Positions 34,282-43,628 are shown, counted from the stretch's first letter. The stretch: 64,000 bases of DNA from Rhodopseudomonas sp. (GCA_016124795.1 WGNB01000006.1:62001-126000), one strand, 5' to 3'. Notes: generated by a model from the letters alone, not told the origin. Made by a program: numbers and translations.

Positions 34282-35397
34282 CTATTTGGACGGCAGGAAG
34301 CTCGGACCGACCGTGCGCACCTTGCGCTTGGTGGGGTCGTCGGTGCCGGGGGCTTCGACCATGGCCTGCTCTGGCGGCCGGTTGTCCTTCACGTCCTTGG
34401 CGGGCGGCGCGTTGCGGATCGGCTTGCCGTTGGCGTCGGTGCGTGGTTGCGACAGTTGCTTGGCGTTGCGGTCGGTCACCACCAGGTCGCCGGGCGCGAC
34501 GGTGTTGTCGCCGCCGATGGTCTTGAGCGCTTCGGCCCAGCTTTCGCCCGGTCGGCGGCAGCTGCAGGCCGGGTTGACCGCCTTGCGGTAGGCGAAGGCG
34601 TTCGGCAGTTCGCTGTAGAAGCGGCCGTTCAGCGAGGTCGCCTGCGACACCTCTTCGCCGGGGTTGTGGTAGGTATAGAGCTGGACCTCGGCGTTCGGGC
34701 AGGTCCGCTGGCAGGTCTGCTCGTCCTCGCGGAAATGGTCCGGCGTGGTCGCGAACGAAATCGGATAATAATAGCCGTCGCAGCTGCGTACGCAGATGGT
34801 GCGGAAGGTCGAGCCCATCGGGCCGTTCGGCGTCGACGAGATTTCGCCGTTGGGTCCGCTGAATCCGCCGCTGCTGCTGCTGTTGCCGCCGAACAAGCGG
34901 TCGAAAAATCCGCCTTGCTGCCCCTGCTGCGCCGCCGAACGATACTGCGAACCGCAGCCGTTGTCGGCGAGTGCGATCAGCAACGATTGACGTTGCGCGG
35001 CACGCTGGGCCGTACCGCCCTGCAATTGTTCGAGATCGTTCTGCATGCGGTCTAGGTTCGAGCGCTGCTGATCGATCTGTCGGTTGAGCGCGCCGCATTG
35101 CTGCGGCGGATTGTTGAAGATCGAGAAGAAACCGGAGCGGTCGCAGCCCATACGTCGGCCTTGCTCGACGAGACGATCCACTTCGTATTGCTGACGATTG
35201 ACGGCGTCCTCGCTACGGCGAATTCGATCGGCGCGCGCGGGGTCGGCATTGCCTGCGTCGAGTGAGGTGAGCTGGGATACCAGACGCTGACAGGTCGGGC
35301 TCGTCGATGTCGCCGGGACTTGCGTTTGGGCGAAGGCGGACGCCTGCATTGAAATCGCCAAAGCGGCGACGGTAACGGGCAAGATCGATCGCGTCAT
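34282..35397 (-). CDS. Exported DUF2865 protein
   Basis: 371 residues from ATG 35,397; a GTG at 35,406 is possible. Signal peptide with hydrophobic core at about 5-18 and AFAQ before the cleavage site. A coiled-coil-prone region (about 40-130, Gln/Arg-rich with QIDQQRSNLDRMQNDLEQ) is followed by a Gly/Ser linker and the conserved Cys-rich block ICVRSCDGYYYPISFATTP, then CQRTCPNAEVQLY and PACSCRRPGESW, the core of DUF2865, a family typical of Hyphomicrobiales. Disulfides in the periplasm or cell surface are likely. Function unknown. Confidence 0.85.
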   Translation of the reverse strand: MTRSILPVTVAALAISMQASAFAQTQVPATSTSPTCQRLVSQLTSLDAGNADPARADRIRRSEDAVNRQQYEVDRLVEQGRRMGCDRSGFFSIFNNPPQQCGALNRQIDQQRSNLDRMQNDLEQLQGGTAQRAAQRQSLLIALADNGCGSQYRSAAQQGQQGGFFDRLFGGNSSSSGGFSGPNGEISSTPNGPMGSTFRTICVRSCDGYYYPISFATTPDHFREDEQTCQRTCPNAEVQLYTYHNPGEEVSQATSLNGRFYSELPNAFAYRKAVNPACSCRRPGESWAEALKTIGGDNTVAPGDLVVTDRNAKQLSQPRTDANGKPIRNAPPAKDVKDNRPPEQAMVEAPGTDDPTKRKVRTVGPSFLPSK

Positions 35398-35415
35398 GTC
35401 GTTCACTCTAGCGCA

Positions 35416-36366
35416 TCATCCCGAGCGTCGGGAATCGGCTTTTTCAGCCTGGGTTTGGCCGCGGGCGTGTTCGGAATGGAGGTTCCACAACACGCCGGCG
35501 ATGATGATCAGGGCGCCAATTAGCACGAAGATATCGAGGCTTTCGCCATAAAACGCCCAACCGACGACGGCGATCAACGGAATGCGCATGAAATCCAGCG
35601 GCACCACCAAGGTGGCGTCACCGGCGCGGAAAGCGTTGCTCAGACAGTAGTGCGACGTCAGACCGCCAACACCAACCGCAATTGCGGGCAAAATATGACG
35701 CAGGTCGTAGAGATCCGGACGCATCAAGACGGCGGGGTCGCTGCCGAGCAGCGATAGCGGAAATTGGATTACCGCCATCCAGAAGATGATGCTGAAGGTC
35801 GATTGCGTCGCCGTCAGCTTCTTTGTCGTGATCATGACGATGGCGTAGCCGAAGGCTGCCAACAGTACGAGACCCGCAGCCGGATTGAACGCCGCGATCC
35901 CCGGCCGCAAAATGACCAGCACGCCGATCAGGCCGAAGACGATGACGCCGAGGCGGCTCGGCGTCATTTTTTCGTTGAGCAGCCACAGCGCCAACAGCGC
36001 GGTCCAGGCCGGCATAGTGAACTCAAGCGCGAACACCATCGCCAACGGCAGCATCGTCAGGCTATAGGCCCAAGCGAACTGGGAGGCGTAATGCACGCCG
36101 TTGCGCACGAAGTTGAGGCTCATGCGCTGGGGACGGGTGTGGGCGCGTAATTCCGGCCGCAGCACAAGCAGCAGAAGCAGAACCAGCAGCGCCACGCCGC
36201 TGCGGATGGCCAGGACCTCGAAAATGCTCAGGCCGCCGCGCGACAGTTCGCGGATCGAAATCGCCATCATCGAGAATGACAGCAGGGCGCCGACCATCCA
36301 CAGGACGACGCGGGCGAGCTTGGAGGGGACCACGGGCGTGTTCGCAAATAAGGGAGGGCGGGACAA
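35416..36366 (-). CDS. EamA/DMT-superfamily membrane exporter
   Basis: About 316 residues from TTG 36,366; an ATG at 36,297 is an alternative and neither has a clear ribosome site. Ten hydrophobic segments in two five-helix EamA repeats (first about 20-150, second about 165-300) are visible, for example FALEFTMPAWTALLALWLLN at the end of the first repeat. The family exports metabolites or amino acids across the inner membrane. It is 18 bases from the DUF2865 gene downstream and 36 bases from maiA upstream, so may share the maiA transcript. Confidence 0.85.
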   Translation of the reverse strand: MSRPPLFANTPVVPSKLARVVLWMVGALLSFSMMAISIRELSRGGLSIFEVLAIRSGVALLVLLLLLVLRPELRAHTRPQRMSLNFVRNGVHYASQFAWAYSLTMLPLAMVFALEFTMPAWTALLALWLLNEKMTPSRLGVIVFGLIGVLVILRPGIAAFNPAAGLVLLAAFGYAIVMITTKKLTATQSTFSIIFWMAVIQFPLSLLGSDPAVLMRPDLYDLRHILPAIAVGVGGLTSHYCLSNAFRAGDATLVVPLDFMRIPLIAVVGWAFYGESLDIFVLIGALIIIAGVLWNLHSEHARGQTQAEKADSRRSG

Positions 36367-36402
36367 TCGACCGGCAGGGTCTAGCAGGCCCGGCCCGTCC
36401 CG

Positions 36403-37038
36403 TCACTCGGCGTCGGGCTGGTTTTCCGGCCGCGCCTTGTCGAAGGCGGCAAGCTTCTGGCAGGCGGCATCGACCGCGACGATCTTCGGGAATTTGTCGA
36501 GCGGAACTTTCAGCCGGCGGGCATTGAAGACCTGCGGCACCAGGCAGATGTCGGCGAGCGTCACATGGGCGCCGCAGGCATAGGGGCCGGGCTGCATCAT
36601 CGCTTCGAGCGCGGTGAAACCCTCGATCACCCAGTGGTGATACCAGGCGTCGATCTCGGCCTGCTCGTGCTTGAGCGTCCGCTTGAGATATTGCAGTGCG
36701 ATAAGATTGTTCAGCGGATGGATATCGCAGGCGACGATCTGCGCCAGGGCGCGGACCTTGGCGCGCTCCAGCGCGTCGGCCGGCAGCAGCGGCGGTTCGG
36801 GATAGACTTCATCGAGATAGTCGATGATCGCCAGCGACTGGATCAGGACTTCGCCGCTCGATAGCGCCAGCGCCGGCACCCGTTCCTGCGGATTGATGGC
36901 GTGAAATTCCGGTTTGTGCTGCTGGCCGCCGTCCTTGGTGAGGTGAACGGCGATCATCTCATAGGGCAGGCCCTTGAGATTGAGGGCGATCCGCACCCGA
37001 TAGGCGGCGGAGGAACGGAAATATCCATAGAGTTTCAC
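36403..37038 (-). CDS. maiA: Maleylacetoacetate isomerase (zeta-class GST)
   Basis: 211 residues. N-terminal thioredoxin-like domain with the zeta-class motif RSSAAYRVRIALNLKG (residues 8-23), where the first Ser activates glutathione, then NPQERVPAL and QSLAIIDYLDE for glutathione binding; an all-helical C-terminal domain with TLADICLVPQVFNARR. It isomerises maleylacetoacetate to fumarylacetoacetate, the step between HmgA and FahA, both encoded on the other strand a kilobase away. Length is normal. It is transcribed with the MarR gene upstream of it (39-base gap). Confidence 0.94.
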   Translation of the reverse strand: MKLYGYFRSSAAYRVRIALNLKGLPYEMIAVHLTKDGGQQHKPEFHAINPQERVPALALSSGEVLIQSLAIIDYLDEVYPEPPLLPADALERAKVRALAQIVACDIHPLNNLIALQYLKRTLKHEQAEIDAWYHHWVIEGFTALEAMMQPGPYACGAHVTLADICLVPQVFNARRLKVPLDKFPKIVAVDAACQKLAAFDKARPENQPDAE

Positions 37039-37077
37039 GGCAATGGCCCCGGTCTGGATTGCGATCTTTGCGGCAAA

Positions 37078-37644
37078 CTAGCCGCGAAACCGCTCCTTGG
37101 CGACCGGGTTGATGCGATCTTCCGCACGATCCTCGCCGATTTCTTTGGCGATATTCCGGGCGATCTGATCGGCGCGCTCGTTCAATTTGCTCATGACGCG
37201 GCAAAACATGGCGCGGTCGTCGGGCGCGATGGTGTCCAGCAATTGACGGGCGAATTCGAGCGCGCTCGGCGCCAGATCGTTGTAAATCTCGCGGCCAGCC
37301 GGCGTCAGCGACAAAAAAGCTTCGCGCATGTCGGCGCGGTTGGCGCGGCGGCCGATGAGCTTGCGGCGCTCCAGCATGGCGACCGCCCGCGACACTTTGG
37401 TCTTGTGCATGTGGCTGTGCAGCCCGATCGCCTTGGCCGTCATGGTCTCGAACTGGCCGAGGGTCACCAGCACCCGCCATTCCGGCACGCCGATCTGGTA
37501 GCGCTCGCCATAAATCCGCGAAAGCGCTTCCGATACACGGCTGGAACAGACGTTGAGCTGGTAGGGCAGGAAGTTTTCGAGTTCGAGGACCGTGTCGACC
37601 GGGTCCGATGGGGCTGGCATTGCCGAAGCCGTATTGTTGCTCAT
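37078..37644 (-). CDS. MarR-family regulator, probably of homogentisate genes
   Basis: 188 residues. The winged-helix core (about 45-135) shows GLHSHMHKTKVSRAVAMLERRKLIGRRANRADMR, with the recognition helix and wing of MarR proteins. It ends in a long basic helix. It is divergent from hmgA over a 270-base region and lies directly upstream of maiA, the place where MarR repressors of homogentisate catabolism are found in other proteobacteria. Control of both arms of the locus, with a pathway acid as inducer, is inference from this layout. Confidence 0.87.
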   Translation of the reverse strand: MSNNTASAMPAPSDPVDTVLELENFLPYQLNVCSSRVSEALSRIYGERYQIGVPEWRVLVTLGQFETMTAKAIGLHSHMHKTKVSRAVAMLERRKLIGRRANRADMREAFLSLTPAGREIYNDLAPSALEFARQLLDTIAPDDRAMFCRVMSKLNERADQIARNIAKEIGEDRAEDRINPVAKERFRG

Positions 37645-37749
37645 CGCTGCGTGGCCCGCGTTCCCCGATTCCGACCGCCCGTTATTGGTTTGGGCTATCT
37701 TCTTGCGTTACCGGAACTGTGACCGAAGTTGGGACCGGGCGCAACTTGT

Positions 37750-37778
37750 TTGGAAGTGTTCTAACATGCTGCTATTAT
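37750..37778 (+). promoter_or_regulatory. Possible sigma-70 promoter of hmgA
   Basis: TTGGAA (37,750-37,755) and TATTAT (37,773-37,778) are 17 bases apart, matching the consensus at four and five of six positions. The surrounding 140 bases are clearly less GC-rich than average. The leader to hmgA would be about 130 nt. Confidence 0.33.
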
Positions 37779-37870
37779 GCACTAATTCCGACGATTTTTA
37801 TATTGGAAACTGATGCATTCTCAGGCTGTACACGCGGCGCGCGCAGCCGCATTGACGATGGTTGCTAAAG

Positions 37871-37880
37871 AAACTAGTTT
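37871..37880. promoter_or_regulatory. Possible operator palindrome upstream of hmgA
   Basis: AAACTAGTTT is a perfect 10-bp palindrome, imperfectly extended as GAAACTAGTTTTC, 34 bases before the hmgA start and downstream of the putative promoter. A repressor bound here would block transcription. MarR proteins bind palindromes of this size class, but assignment to the divergent MarR protein is a guess. Confidence 0.27.
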
Positions 37881-37914
37881 TCCGCACCCGCTGAAACGGT
37901 CGGAGTGAAAGGTG

Positions 37915-39225
37915 ATGTCGCTCGCTTATATGTCCGGTTTCGGCAACAGCTTCGAAACCGAGGCGCTCCCTGGCGCTCTGCCGGTCGGTCGCAATTCGCC
38001 GCAGAAATGCGATTACGGCCTTTATGCCGAGCAGCTGTCGGGCTCGGCCTTCACCGCGCCGCGCGCCAGCAACGAACGCTCGTGGCTGTATCGAATAAGG
38101 CCGACAGTGCGGCATACCGGCCGCTTCGAGCGGGTCGATCGCGGCGACCTGCGGACCGCGCCCGAGCGCGAGGACGGCCATGTGCCGCTGGGGCCGATGC
38201 GCTGGTCGCCGGTGCCGATGCCGGAGGGCAATCTGACCTTCGTCTCCGGCCTGAAAACGATCGCCACCGCCGGCGATGCCGAGTCGCACAGCGGCATGGC
38301 GAGCCACCTGCTGTTCATCACCGCGTCGATGAGCCGTGAGCATATCTCGAACGCCGACGGCGAATTCCTGATCGTGGCGCAGGACGGCCAGATCCGCTTT
38401 CGCACCGAGTTCGGCGTCATCGACATCGAGCCGGGCGAAATCTGCGTGATCCCGCGCGGTGTGATCTTCCGCGTTGAACTGATCGACGGCCCGGTGCGCG
38501 CCTATGTCTGCGAGAATTACGGCGGCGGTTTTACCTTGCCGGATCGCGGTCCGATCGGCGCCAATTGCCTCGCCAATCCGCGGGATTTTCTGGCGCCGGT
38601 GGCAAGCTATGAAGATATCGAAGCGCCGCACCGGCTTTACGTGAAATGGGGTGGTGAACTTCATGTCACCGAGACCGGCCAGTCGCCGCTCGATGTCGTC
38701 GCCTGGCACGGCAATTACTATCCCTACAAATACGATCTGCGACGCTATTCGCCGGTCGGGTCGATCTTGTTCGATCATCCCGATCCGTCGATCTTCACCG
38801 TATTGACCGCGCCGTCGGAAACACCCGGCACCGCCAATGTCGACTTCGTGATTTTTCCGGAGCGCTGGCTGGTCGGCGAGAACACTTTCCGGCCGCCCTG
38901 GTATCACCGCAACATCATGTCGGAATTCATGGGGCTGGTGTATGGCGTTTATGATGCCAAACCGGAAGGCTTCGTGCCGGGCGGCTTCAGCCTGCATAAT
39001 CAGATGTTGCCGCACGGGCCCGACACCGACGCCTTCGAACACGCCAGCAATGTCGAGTTGAAACCGGTCAAGCTCACCCATACGCTGGCTTTCATGTTCG
39101 AAACCCGTTTCCGTCAGCGTGTCACCCGCTACGCCGCCGGGCTGCCAAGCTTGCAGGCTAATTACGCCGACTGCTGGAGCGGCCTGAAAAAACACTTCGA
39201 TCCGACCCGGCGCGAGCCGAAATAA
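37915..39225 (+). CDS. hmgA: Homogentisate 1,2-dioxygenase
   Basis: 436 residues from ATG 37,915, ten bases past GGAG; the preceding codon GTG is not needed. The family opening [19 protein letters not shown] is followed by two cupin-like halves. The iron region includes [20 protein letters not shown] (about 263-282) and the [15 protein letters not shown] block (about 327-341), which carries an Fe-binding His and Glu; a further His lies in YKYDLRRY-proximal and [14 protein letters not shown] segments. It opens the homogentisate ring to maleylacetoacetate. First gene of a compact + strand operon. Confidence 0.96.
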   Translation: MSLAYMSGFGNSFETEALPGALPVGRNSPQKCDYGLYAEQLSGSAFTAPRASNERSWLYRIRPTVRHTGRFERVDRGDLRTAPEREDGHVPLGPMRWSPVPMPEGNLTFVSGLKTIATAGDAESHSGMASHLLFITASMSREHISNADGEFLIVAQDGQIRFRTEFGVIDIEPGEICVIPRGVIFRVELIDGPVRAYVCENYGGGFTLPDRGPIGANCLANPRDFLAPVASYEDIEAPHRLYVKWGGELHVTETGQSPLDVVAWHGNYYPYKYDLRRYSPVGSILFDHPDPSIFTVLTAPSETPGTANVDFVIFPERWLVGENTFRPPWYHRNIMSEFMGLVYGVYDAKPEGFVPGGFSLHNQMLPHGPDTDAFEHASNVELKPVKLTHTLAFMFETRFRQRVTRYAAGLPSLQANYADCWSGLKKHFDPTRREPK

Positions 39226-39261
39226 TATCAGCGCCAGACGCGCGAGAGATTGGAAACGCCT

Positions 39262-40278
39262 ATGAAGCTTGCTTCACTGAAAGGCGGCCGCGACGGCCGT
39301 CTTGTCGTTGTCGCGAAAGACATGAGCCGCTGCGTCGATGCGCGCGCGGTCGCGCCGACCTTGCAGAGCGCGCTCGACAACTGGGACGCCGCGTTGCCCC
39401 GACTGACCGAACTGGCCGGTTCATTGGAAAGCGGGCATGCCGCGTCGTTGCCGTTTGACCCGGCGGATTGCGCCGCGCCTTTGCCGCGCGCCTATCAGTG
39501 GCTCGACGGTTCGGCTTACGTCAATCATGTCGCGCTGGTGCGTCAGGCGCGCGGCGCGGAAATGCCGGCGTCGTTCTGGACCGACCCGCTGATGTATCAG
39601 GGCGGCTCCGACACCATGCTGGGACCGTGCGATTCCATTTCGCTGGCGGACGAAGCCTGGGGCATCGATCTCGAAGCCGAAGTGGCGGTGATCCTGGGCG
39701 ACGTGCCGATGGGTGCGAGCCGTGCCGAGGCGGCGGCGGCGATCCGGTTGATCGTGCTGGTCAATGACGTCAGTCTGCGCAATCTGATTGCGCCCGAACT
39801 CGCCAAGGGGTTTGGTTTCGTGCAGTCGAAAGCGTCGACGGCCTTTACGCCGGTGGCGGTTACGCCGGACGAACTGGGCGCGGCTTTCGACGGCGGCAAG
39901 ATCAATCTGCCGTTGTTGTCTTTCATCAACGGCGCGTTGTTCGGCAAGCCGAATGCCGGCGACGACATGACTTTCGATTTTCCTGCCTTGATCGTGCACG
40001 CCGCCAAGACGCGCGCCTTGTCGGCCGGCACCATTATCGGTTCCGGCACCGTGTCGAACCGCGATGCCGGCGGTGGACCGGGCCAGCCGATCGCGGCCGG
40101 CGGTCTTGGTTATTCGTGCCTGGCCGAACTACGCACGGTCGAGACGATCCAGCATGGCAAGCCGAGTACGCCATTTCTCAAGTTCGGTGACCGCGTGCGG
40201 ATCGAAATGCGGGATGCCGCTGGTCTGTCGATTTTCGGCGCGATCGACCAGGACGTGGTAGCCTATAAACCACGCTGA
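39262..40278 (+). CDS. fahA: Fumarylacetoacetate hydrolase family protein
   Basis: 339 residues from ATG 39,262; a TTG at 39,250 is a weaker choice. Motifs of the FAH fold: WGIDLEAEVAVILGDVPMG (about 135-153), where the two Glu residues bind metal, VNDVSLRN with the next Asp ligand, KGFGFVQSKAS with the metal-near Lys, and AGTIIGSGTVSNRD towards the end. It cleaves fumarylacetoacetate to fumarate and acetoacetate, the last step after HmgA and MaiA. It lies 36 bases after hmgA. Confidence 0.9.
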   Translation: MKLASLKGGRDGRLVVVAKDMSRCVDARAVAPTLQSALDNWDAALPRLTELAGSLESGHAASLPFDPADCAAPLPRAYQWLDGSAYVNHVALVRQARGAEMPASFWTDPLMYQGGSDTMLGPCDSISLADEAWGIDLEAEVAVILGDVPMGASRAEAAAAIRLIVLVNDVSLRNLIAPELAKGFGFVQSKASTAFTPVAVTPDELGAAFDGGKINLPLLSFINGALFGKPNAGDDMTFDFPALIVHAAKTRALSAGTIIGSGTVSNRDAGGGPGQPIAAGGLGYSCLAELRTVETIQHGKPSTPFLKFGDRVRIEMRDAAGLSIFGAIDQDVVAYKPR

Positions 40279-40290
40279 ACGAGGCCGCCG

Positions 40291-40740
40291 ATGACGATTG
40301 CGCCGCGTCTGATCATTCCGGCTTTGGGTCCGGTCTACCGCGCTCTGGCGCCGGTGACCGTGCCCGCGGTCCGGCTGGTCGCGGGTGGATCGCTGGCGAT
40401 CCACGGCTTTCCGATCTTGTTTGCCGGCGACCTGGCGCCGACCGCGAAATTTCTCGCCGGCGTCGGTTTTGCCAATGCCGGGCTCTGGGCGGTGCTCGTC
40501 GGTTTGGTTGAATTCGTCTGCGGGCTTTGTCTCGCGCTCGGGCTTCTGACACGGGTCGTTGCCGCGCCGATCATCGTCTTTCTGGTGGTCGCGATTGTCA
40601 GCTATCACTGGCAATTCGGTTTTCACTGGGAGAACCGCGGCATCGAATATCCTTTGTTCTGGGCCATCGTGGTGTTTCATTTTTTGGTGCAGGGCGGCGG
40701 CCGATGGTCGCTCGATGCACTTATCGCCCGGGAGATCTGA
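40291..40740 (+). CDS. DoxX-family membrane protein
   Basis: 149 residues with four hydrophobic segments (about 15-30, 50-75, 80-100 and 115-135), the usual DoxX layout. Conserved features: VRLVAGGSLAIHGFPILF in the first helix, then FVCGLCLALGLLTR. DoxX proteins are often redox-associated and coupled to catabolic or stress operons, though the activity is not settled. Its TGA shares a base with the start of the next gene (ATG at 40,740), so the two are translationally coupled. Confidence 0.87.
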   Translation: MTIAPRLIIPALGPVYRALAPVTVPAVRLVAGGSLAIHGFPILFAGDLAPTAKFLAGVGFANAGLWAVLVGLVEFVCGLCLALGLLTRVVAAPIIVFLVVAIVSYHWQFGFHWENRGIEYPLFWAIVVFHFLVQGGGRWSLDALIAREI

Positions 40741-41696
40741 TGATGCCGCCTAAAGGTTTTGCTTCGACGACCGATCTCAGCGACAAGAAGGTCTCGTTCG
40801 ATCCGCTCGGGCCGGGGCTTTATGCCTATACCGCCGAGGGCGATCCCAATTCCGGCATCATCGTCGGCGACGACAGCGTGATGGTGATCGACGCCATGGC
40901 GACGCCGGTGATGGCGCAGGATCTGATCGCGCGCGTCGCCAAGGTCACCGACAAGCCGATCAAATACGTTTTGCTGACGCATTATCACGCGGTGCGCGTG
41001 CTTGGCGCCTCGGCTTTCAAGGGCGCGGAGATTCTGTGCTCCGACATGGCGCGCGGCATGATCGCCGAGCGCGGCCAGCAGGATATGGATTCCGAGATCG
41101 GCCGGTTTCCGCGCCTGTTCCGCGCGGTCGAAAGCATCCCGGGGCTGACCTGGCCGACCATCACCTTTCCCGACCAGATGTCGGTCTGGCTCGGCAAGCG
41201 CGAAGTGCGGATCATGCACATCGGGCGTGGCCATACCGCCGGCGATGTGATCGCGGTGGTGCCGGATTCCGGCGTGGTGTTCTCCGGCGATCTCGTCGAA
41301 TACAAATCGGCCTGTTACTGCGGCGATGCGCATTTCACCGACTGGCCGGCGACGCTCGACATCCTGGCCGAGATGCGGGCCAATGCGCTGGTGCCCGGAC
41401 GCGGCGCGGCGCTGACCACGCCGCAGATGGTCGCCGACGGCATCGCGATGACCGGCGACTTCATCTCGACCTTGTATGGCTCGGTGCAAGAGAGCGTCGC
41501 CAAGGGCCGCTCGTTGAAGGATGCCTTCGACTTCGCGCGGCTGGCGATGGACCCCAAGTTCAAGAGCTTTGCGATTTACGAACATTGCCTGCCGTTCAAC
41601 GTCTCGCGTGCTTATGACGAAGCGCGGGGCATCGAATGGCCGGTGATCTGGACCGCCGAGCGCGACCGCGAGTTATGGGCGGCGCTGCAAGGTTGA
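40740..41696 (+). CDS. Metallo-beta-lactamase-fold protein with altered metal site
   Basis: 318 residues from the ATG overlapping the doxX stop; GGGAGA precedes it. The MBL fold is clear from LLTHYHAVRV (79-88), GRGHTAGD (about 161-168) and VFSGDLVEY (about 180-188). The canonical HxHxDH reads H81-Y-H83-A-V85-R86, so the Asp and second His that hold the second metal are replaced. One metal could still bind through H81, H83 and the later His/Asp. Context with homogentisate genes suggests action on a pathway product, or a non-hydrolytic role. Confidence 0.85.
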   Translation: MMPPKGFASTTDLSDKKVSFDPLGPGLYAYTAEGDPNSGIIVGDDSVMVIDAMATPVMAQDLIARVAKVTDKPIKYVLLTHYHAVRVLGASAFKGAEILCSDMARGMIAERGQQDMDSEIGRFPRLFRAVESIPGLTWPTITFPDQMSVWLGKREVRIMHIGRGHTAGDVIAVVPDSGVVFSGDLVEYKSACYCGDAHFTDWPATLDILAEMRANALVPGRGAALTTPQMVADGIAMTGDFISTLYGSVQESVAKGRSLKDAFDFARLAMDPKFKSFAIYEHCLPFNVSRAYDEARGIEWPVIWTAERDRELWAALQG

Positions 41697-41769
41697 ACGG
41701 ATCAAGGCTGAAACGACAAGACGCCGGCTAACGGCGGACAGTGATTGGCGGACGACAAGGGAGGCGGCC

Positions 41770-43419
41770 ATGGCTGAGCGGACCGTGGGTGGAAAGACCA
41801 CGGGTGCGGCGACCGAACGGAAGTCCGTCTATCGTTACGGTTATCGTCACTCGCCCGATCAGGACGCCGGTGCGCCGGTGCGGCGCCCGGTGGTGGTGGT
41901 CGGCGCCGGTCCGGTCGGACTGGCGGCGGCGATCGACCTCGGCCGGCGCGGCATTCCGGTGGTGCTGATCGACGACGCCGACCGGATCGGCGAAGGCTCG
42001 CGCGGCATCTGCTGGGCCAAGCGGACGCTGGAGATCTTCGACCGGCTCGGCGTCGGTGAAAAGCTGGTCGCGCAGGGCGTCACCTGGAAACTCGGCAAGC
42101 TGTATCACGGCGACGAACTGGTATTCTCCTTCGACCTTCAGCCGGAGGCCGGCCACAAGATGCCGGCCTTCATCAACCTGCAACAGTTTTACGTCGAGGC
42201 CGCGCTGGTCGAGCGCGCCGAGGAAATCGAGGCCGTCGAGATCCGCTGGAAGAACCGGCTGACCGGCATCGAACAGCATAACGACCATGTCCGGCTGACG
42301 ATCGATACGCCGGACGGTCCTTATGTCCTCGATGCCGACTGGCTGATCGCCGCCGACGGCGCGCGCTCGACGGCGCGCGATCTGCTCGGCCTGAGTTTTT
42401 CCGGCGTCACCTTCGAGGACAAGTTCCTGATCGCCGACATCCGCATGGCGGCGGATTTTCCGACCGAGCGGCGGTTCTGGTTCGATCCGTCGTTTCATGC
42501 CGGCCAGTCGGCGCTGATGCATCGTCAGCCCGACAATATCTGGCGCATCGATCTGCAACTCGGTCCGGACGCCGATGTGGCCGAGGAGCAGAAGCCGGAG
42601 CGCGTCACCGCGCGGCTCAAGCGGATGCTTGGCGACCGGCCGTTCGAGCTGGAATGGGTGTCGATCTATCGGTTCAACTGCCGGCGGCTGGATCGTTTCG
42701 TGCATGGCCGGGTGTTGTTCGTCGGCGACGCGGCGCATCAGGTGTCGCCGTTCGGCGCGCGTGGCGCCAATTCCGGCATTCAGGACGCCGAGAATTTGGC
42801 CTGGAAACTGGCGGCGGTGATCAAGGGCGAAGCCGGCGCGGCGTTGATTGCGACCTATGAGACCGAACGCATTCAGGCGGCCGATGAGAATATCGCGCAT
42901 TCGACCCGCTCGACCGATTTCATCGCGCCGCATAGCGAGGCCGAGCGGGACTTGCGGGACGCGGTGCTGGCGCTGGCGGGCCAGGCCGAGTTTGCCCGTC
43001 GCATGATCAATTCGGGCCGGCTGTCGGTGGCGACGGTTTATGACTCGAGCCTGGTCGTGCCGGACGAAGACGCTTTCGCAGGGCCGGCCCGGCTGGGCGC
43101 GCCACTGCCGGACGCGCCGGTGCGGCGGCGGGATGGTCGCGACGGCTTCCTGCTGGAGACGCTCGGCGACGGCTTCACGTTGCTGGCGATGGATGGCGAG
43201 GCGCCGGTCGCGCCGCCGGCCGGGATTGCGCTCGCCGCCATTGGCGACGAGGTCCGGGATGTTGCCGGCGTCGTTGCCGCGCGGCTCGATGCGACGCCCG
43301 GCGCGGTTTATCTGCTGCGGCCGGACCAGCATCTGTGCGGGCGGTGGCGTCAATTCGATGCCGGCAAGGTGGCGGCGGCGCGCGACCGGGTGCTGGCGGC
43401 CGGCGCGGGGTTGTCGTGA
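41770..43419 (+). CDS. FAD-dependent aromatic-type monooxygenase (PF01494)
   Basis: 549 residues. FAD-binding GAGPVGLAAAIDLGRRG at 45-61, the LIAADGARSTARDLLGL block near 192-208 (DG motif) and FVGDAAHQVSPFGARGANSG from about 316 (GD motif) are those of class A flavin monooxygenases such as 3-(3-hydroxyphenyl)propionate hydroxylase. The C-terminal thioredoxin-like domain (about 420-545) is also present. It hydroxylates or oxidises an aromatic compound with NAD(P)H and oxygen; the true substrate is unknown. The first 35 residues are an unusual basic leader. It overlaps the DUF2783 gene. Confidence 0.88.
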   Translation: MAERTVGGKTTGAATERKSVYRYGYRHSPDQDAGAPVRRPVVVVGAGPVGLAAAIDLGRRGIPVVLIDDADRIGEGSRGICWAKRTLEIFDRLGVGEKLVAQGVTWKLGKLYHGDELVFSFDLQPEAGHKMPAFINLQQFYVEAALVERAEEIEAVEIRWKNRLTGIEQHNDHVRLTIDTPDGPYVLDADWLIAADGARSTARDLLGLSFSGVTFEDKFLIADIRMAADFPTERRFWFDPSFHAGQSALMHRQPDNIWRIDLQLGPDADVAEEQKPERVTARLKRMLGDRPFELEWVSIYRFNCRRLDRFVHGRVLFVGDAAHQVSPFGARGANSGIQDAENLAWKLAAVIKGEAGAALIATYETERIQAADENIAHSTRSTDFIAPHSEAERDLRDAVLALAGQAEFARRMINSGRLSVATVYDSSLVVPDEDAFAGPARLGAPLPDAPVRRRDGRDGFLLETLGDGFTLLAMDGEAPVAPPAGIALAAIGDEVRDVAGVVAARLDATPGAVYLLRPDQHLCGRWRQFDAGKVAAARDRVLAAGAGLS

Positions 43420-43628
43420 TGGCGAAGCTTGTCAGTCAGTCGCGCTTCGCCGATCCGGATGCGGCCTTTCTGGCGCTGGTCGAGGCCCGCCGCGGCTTGA
43501 GCCGGGAGCAGGCGGCCGCGCTCGATACCCGGCTGGTGCTGATCCTGGCCAATCACATCGGCGATCTCGACGTGCTCGGCGAGGCGATCGCGCTCGCCAA
43601 GGCTTCCGGGCCGGCGCCGGCGCTGTGA
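43419..43628 (+). CDS. DUF2783 small protein
   Basis: 69 residues, starting at the ATG that overlaps the stop of the monooxygenase gene (TGATG). Mostly helical: ADPDAAFLALVEARRGLSRE, then DTRLVLILANHIGDLDVLGEAI, the pattern of DUF2783. Members are usually coupled with a flavin monooxygenase and a metallo-beta-lactamase-fold gene, as here, so an accessory or stabilising subunit role is plausible. It ends the + strand operon and converges on the sensor kinase gene with a 16-base gap. Confidence 0.8.
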   Translation: MAKLVSQSRFADPDAAFLALVEARRGLSREQAAALDTRLVLILANHIGDLDVLGEAIALAKASGPAPAL

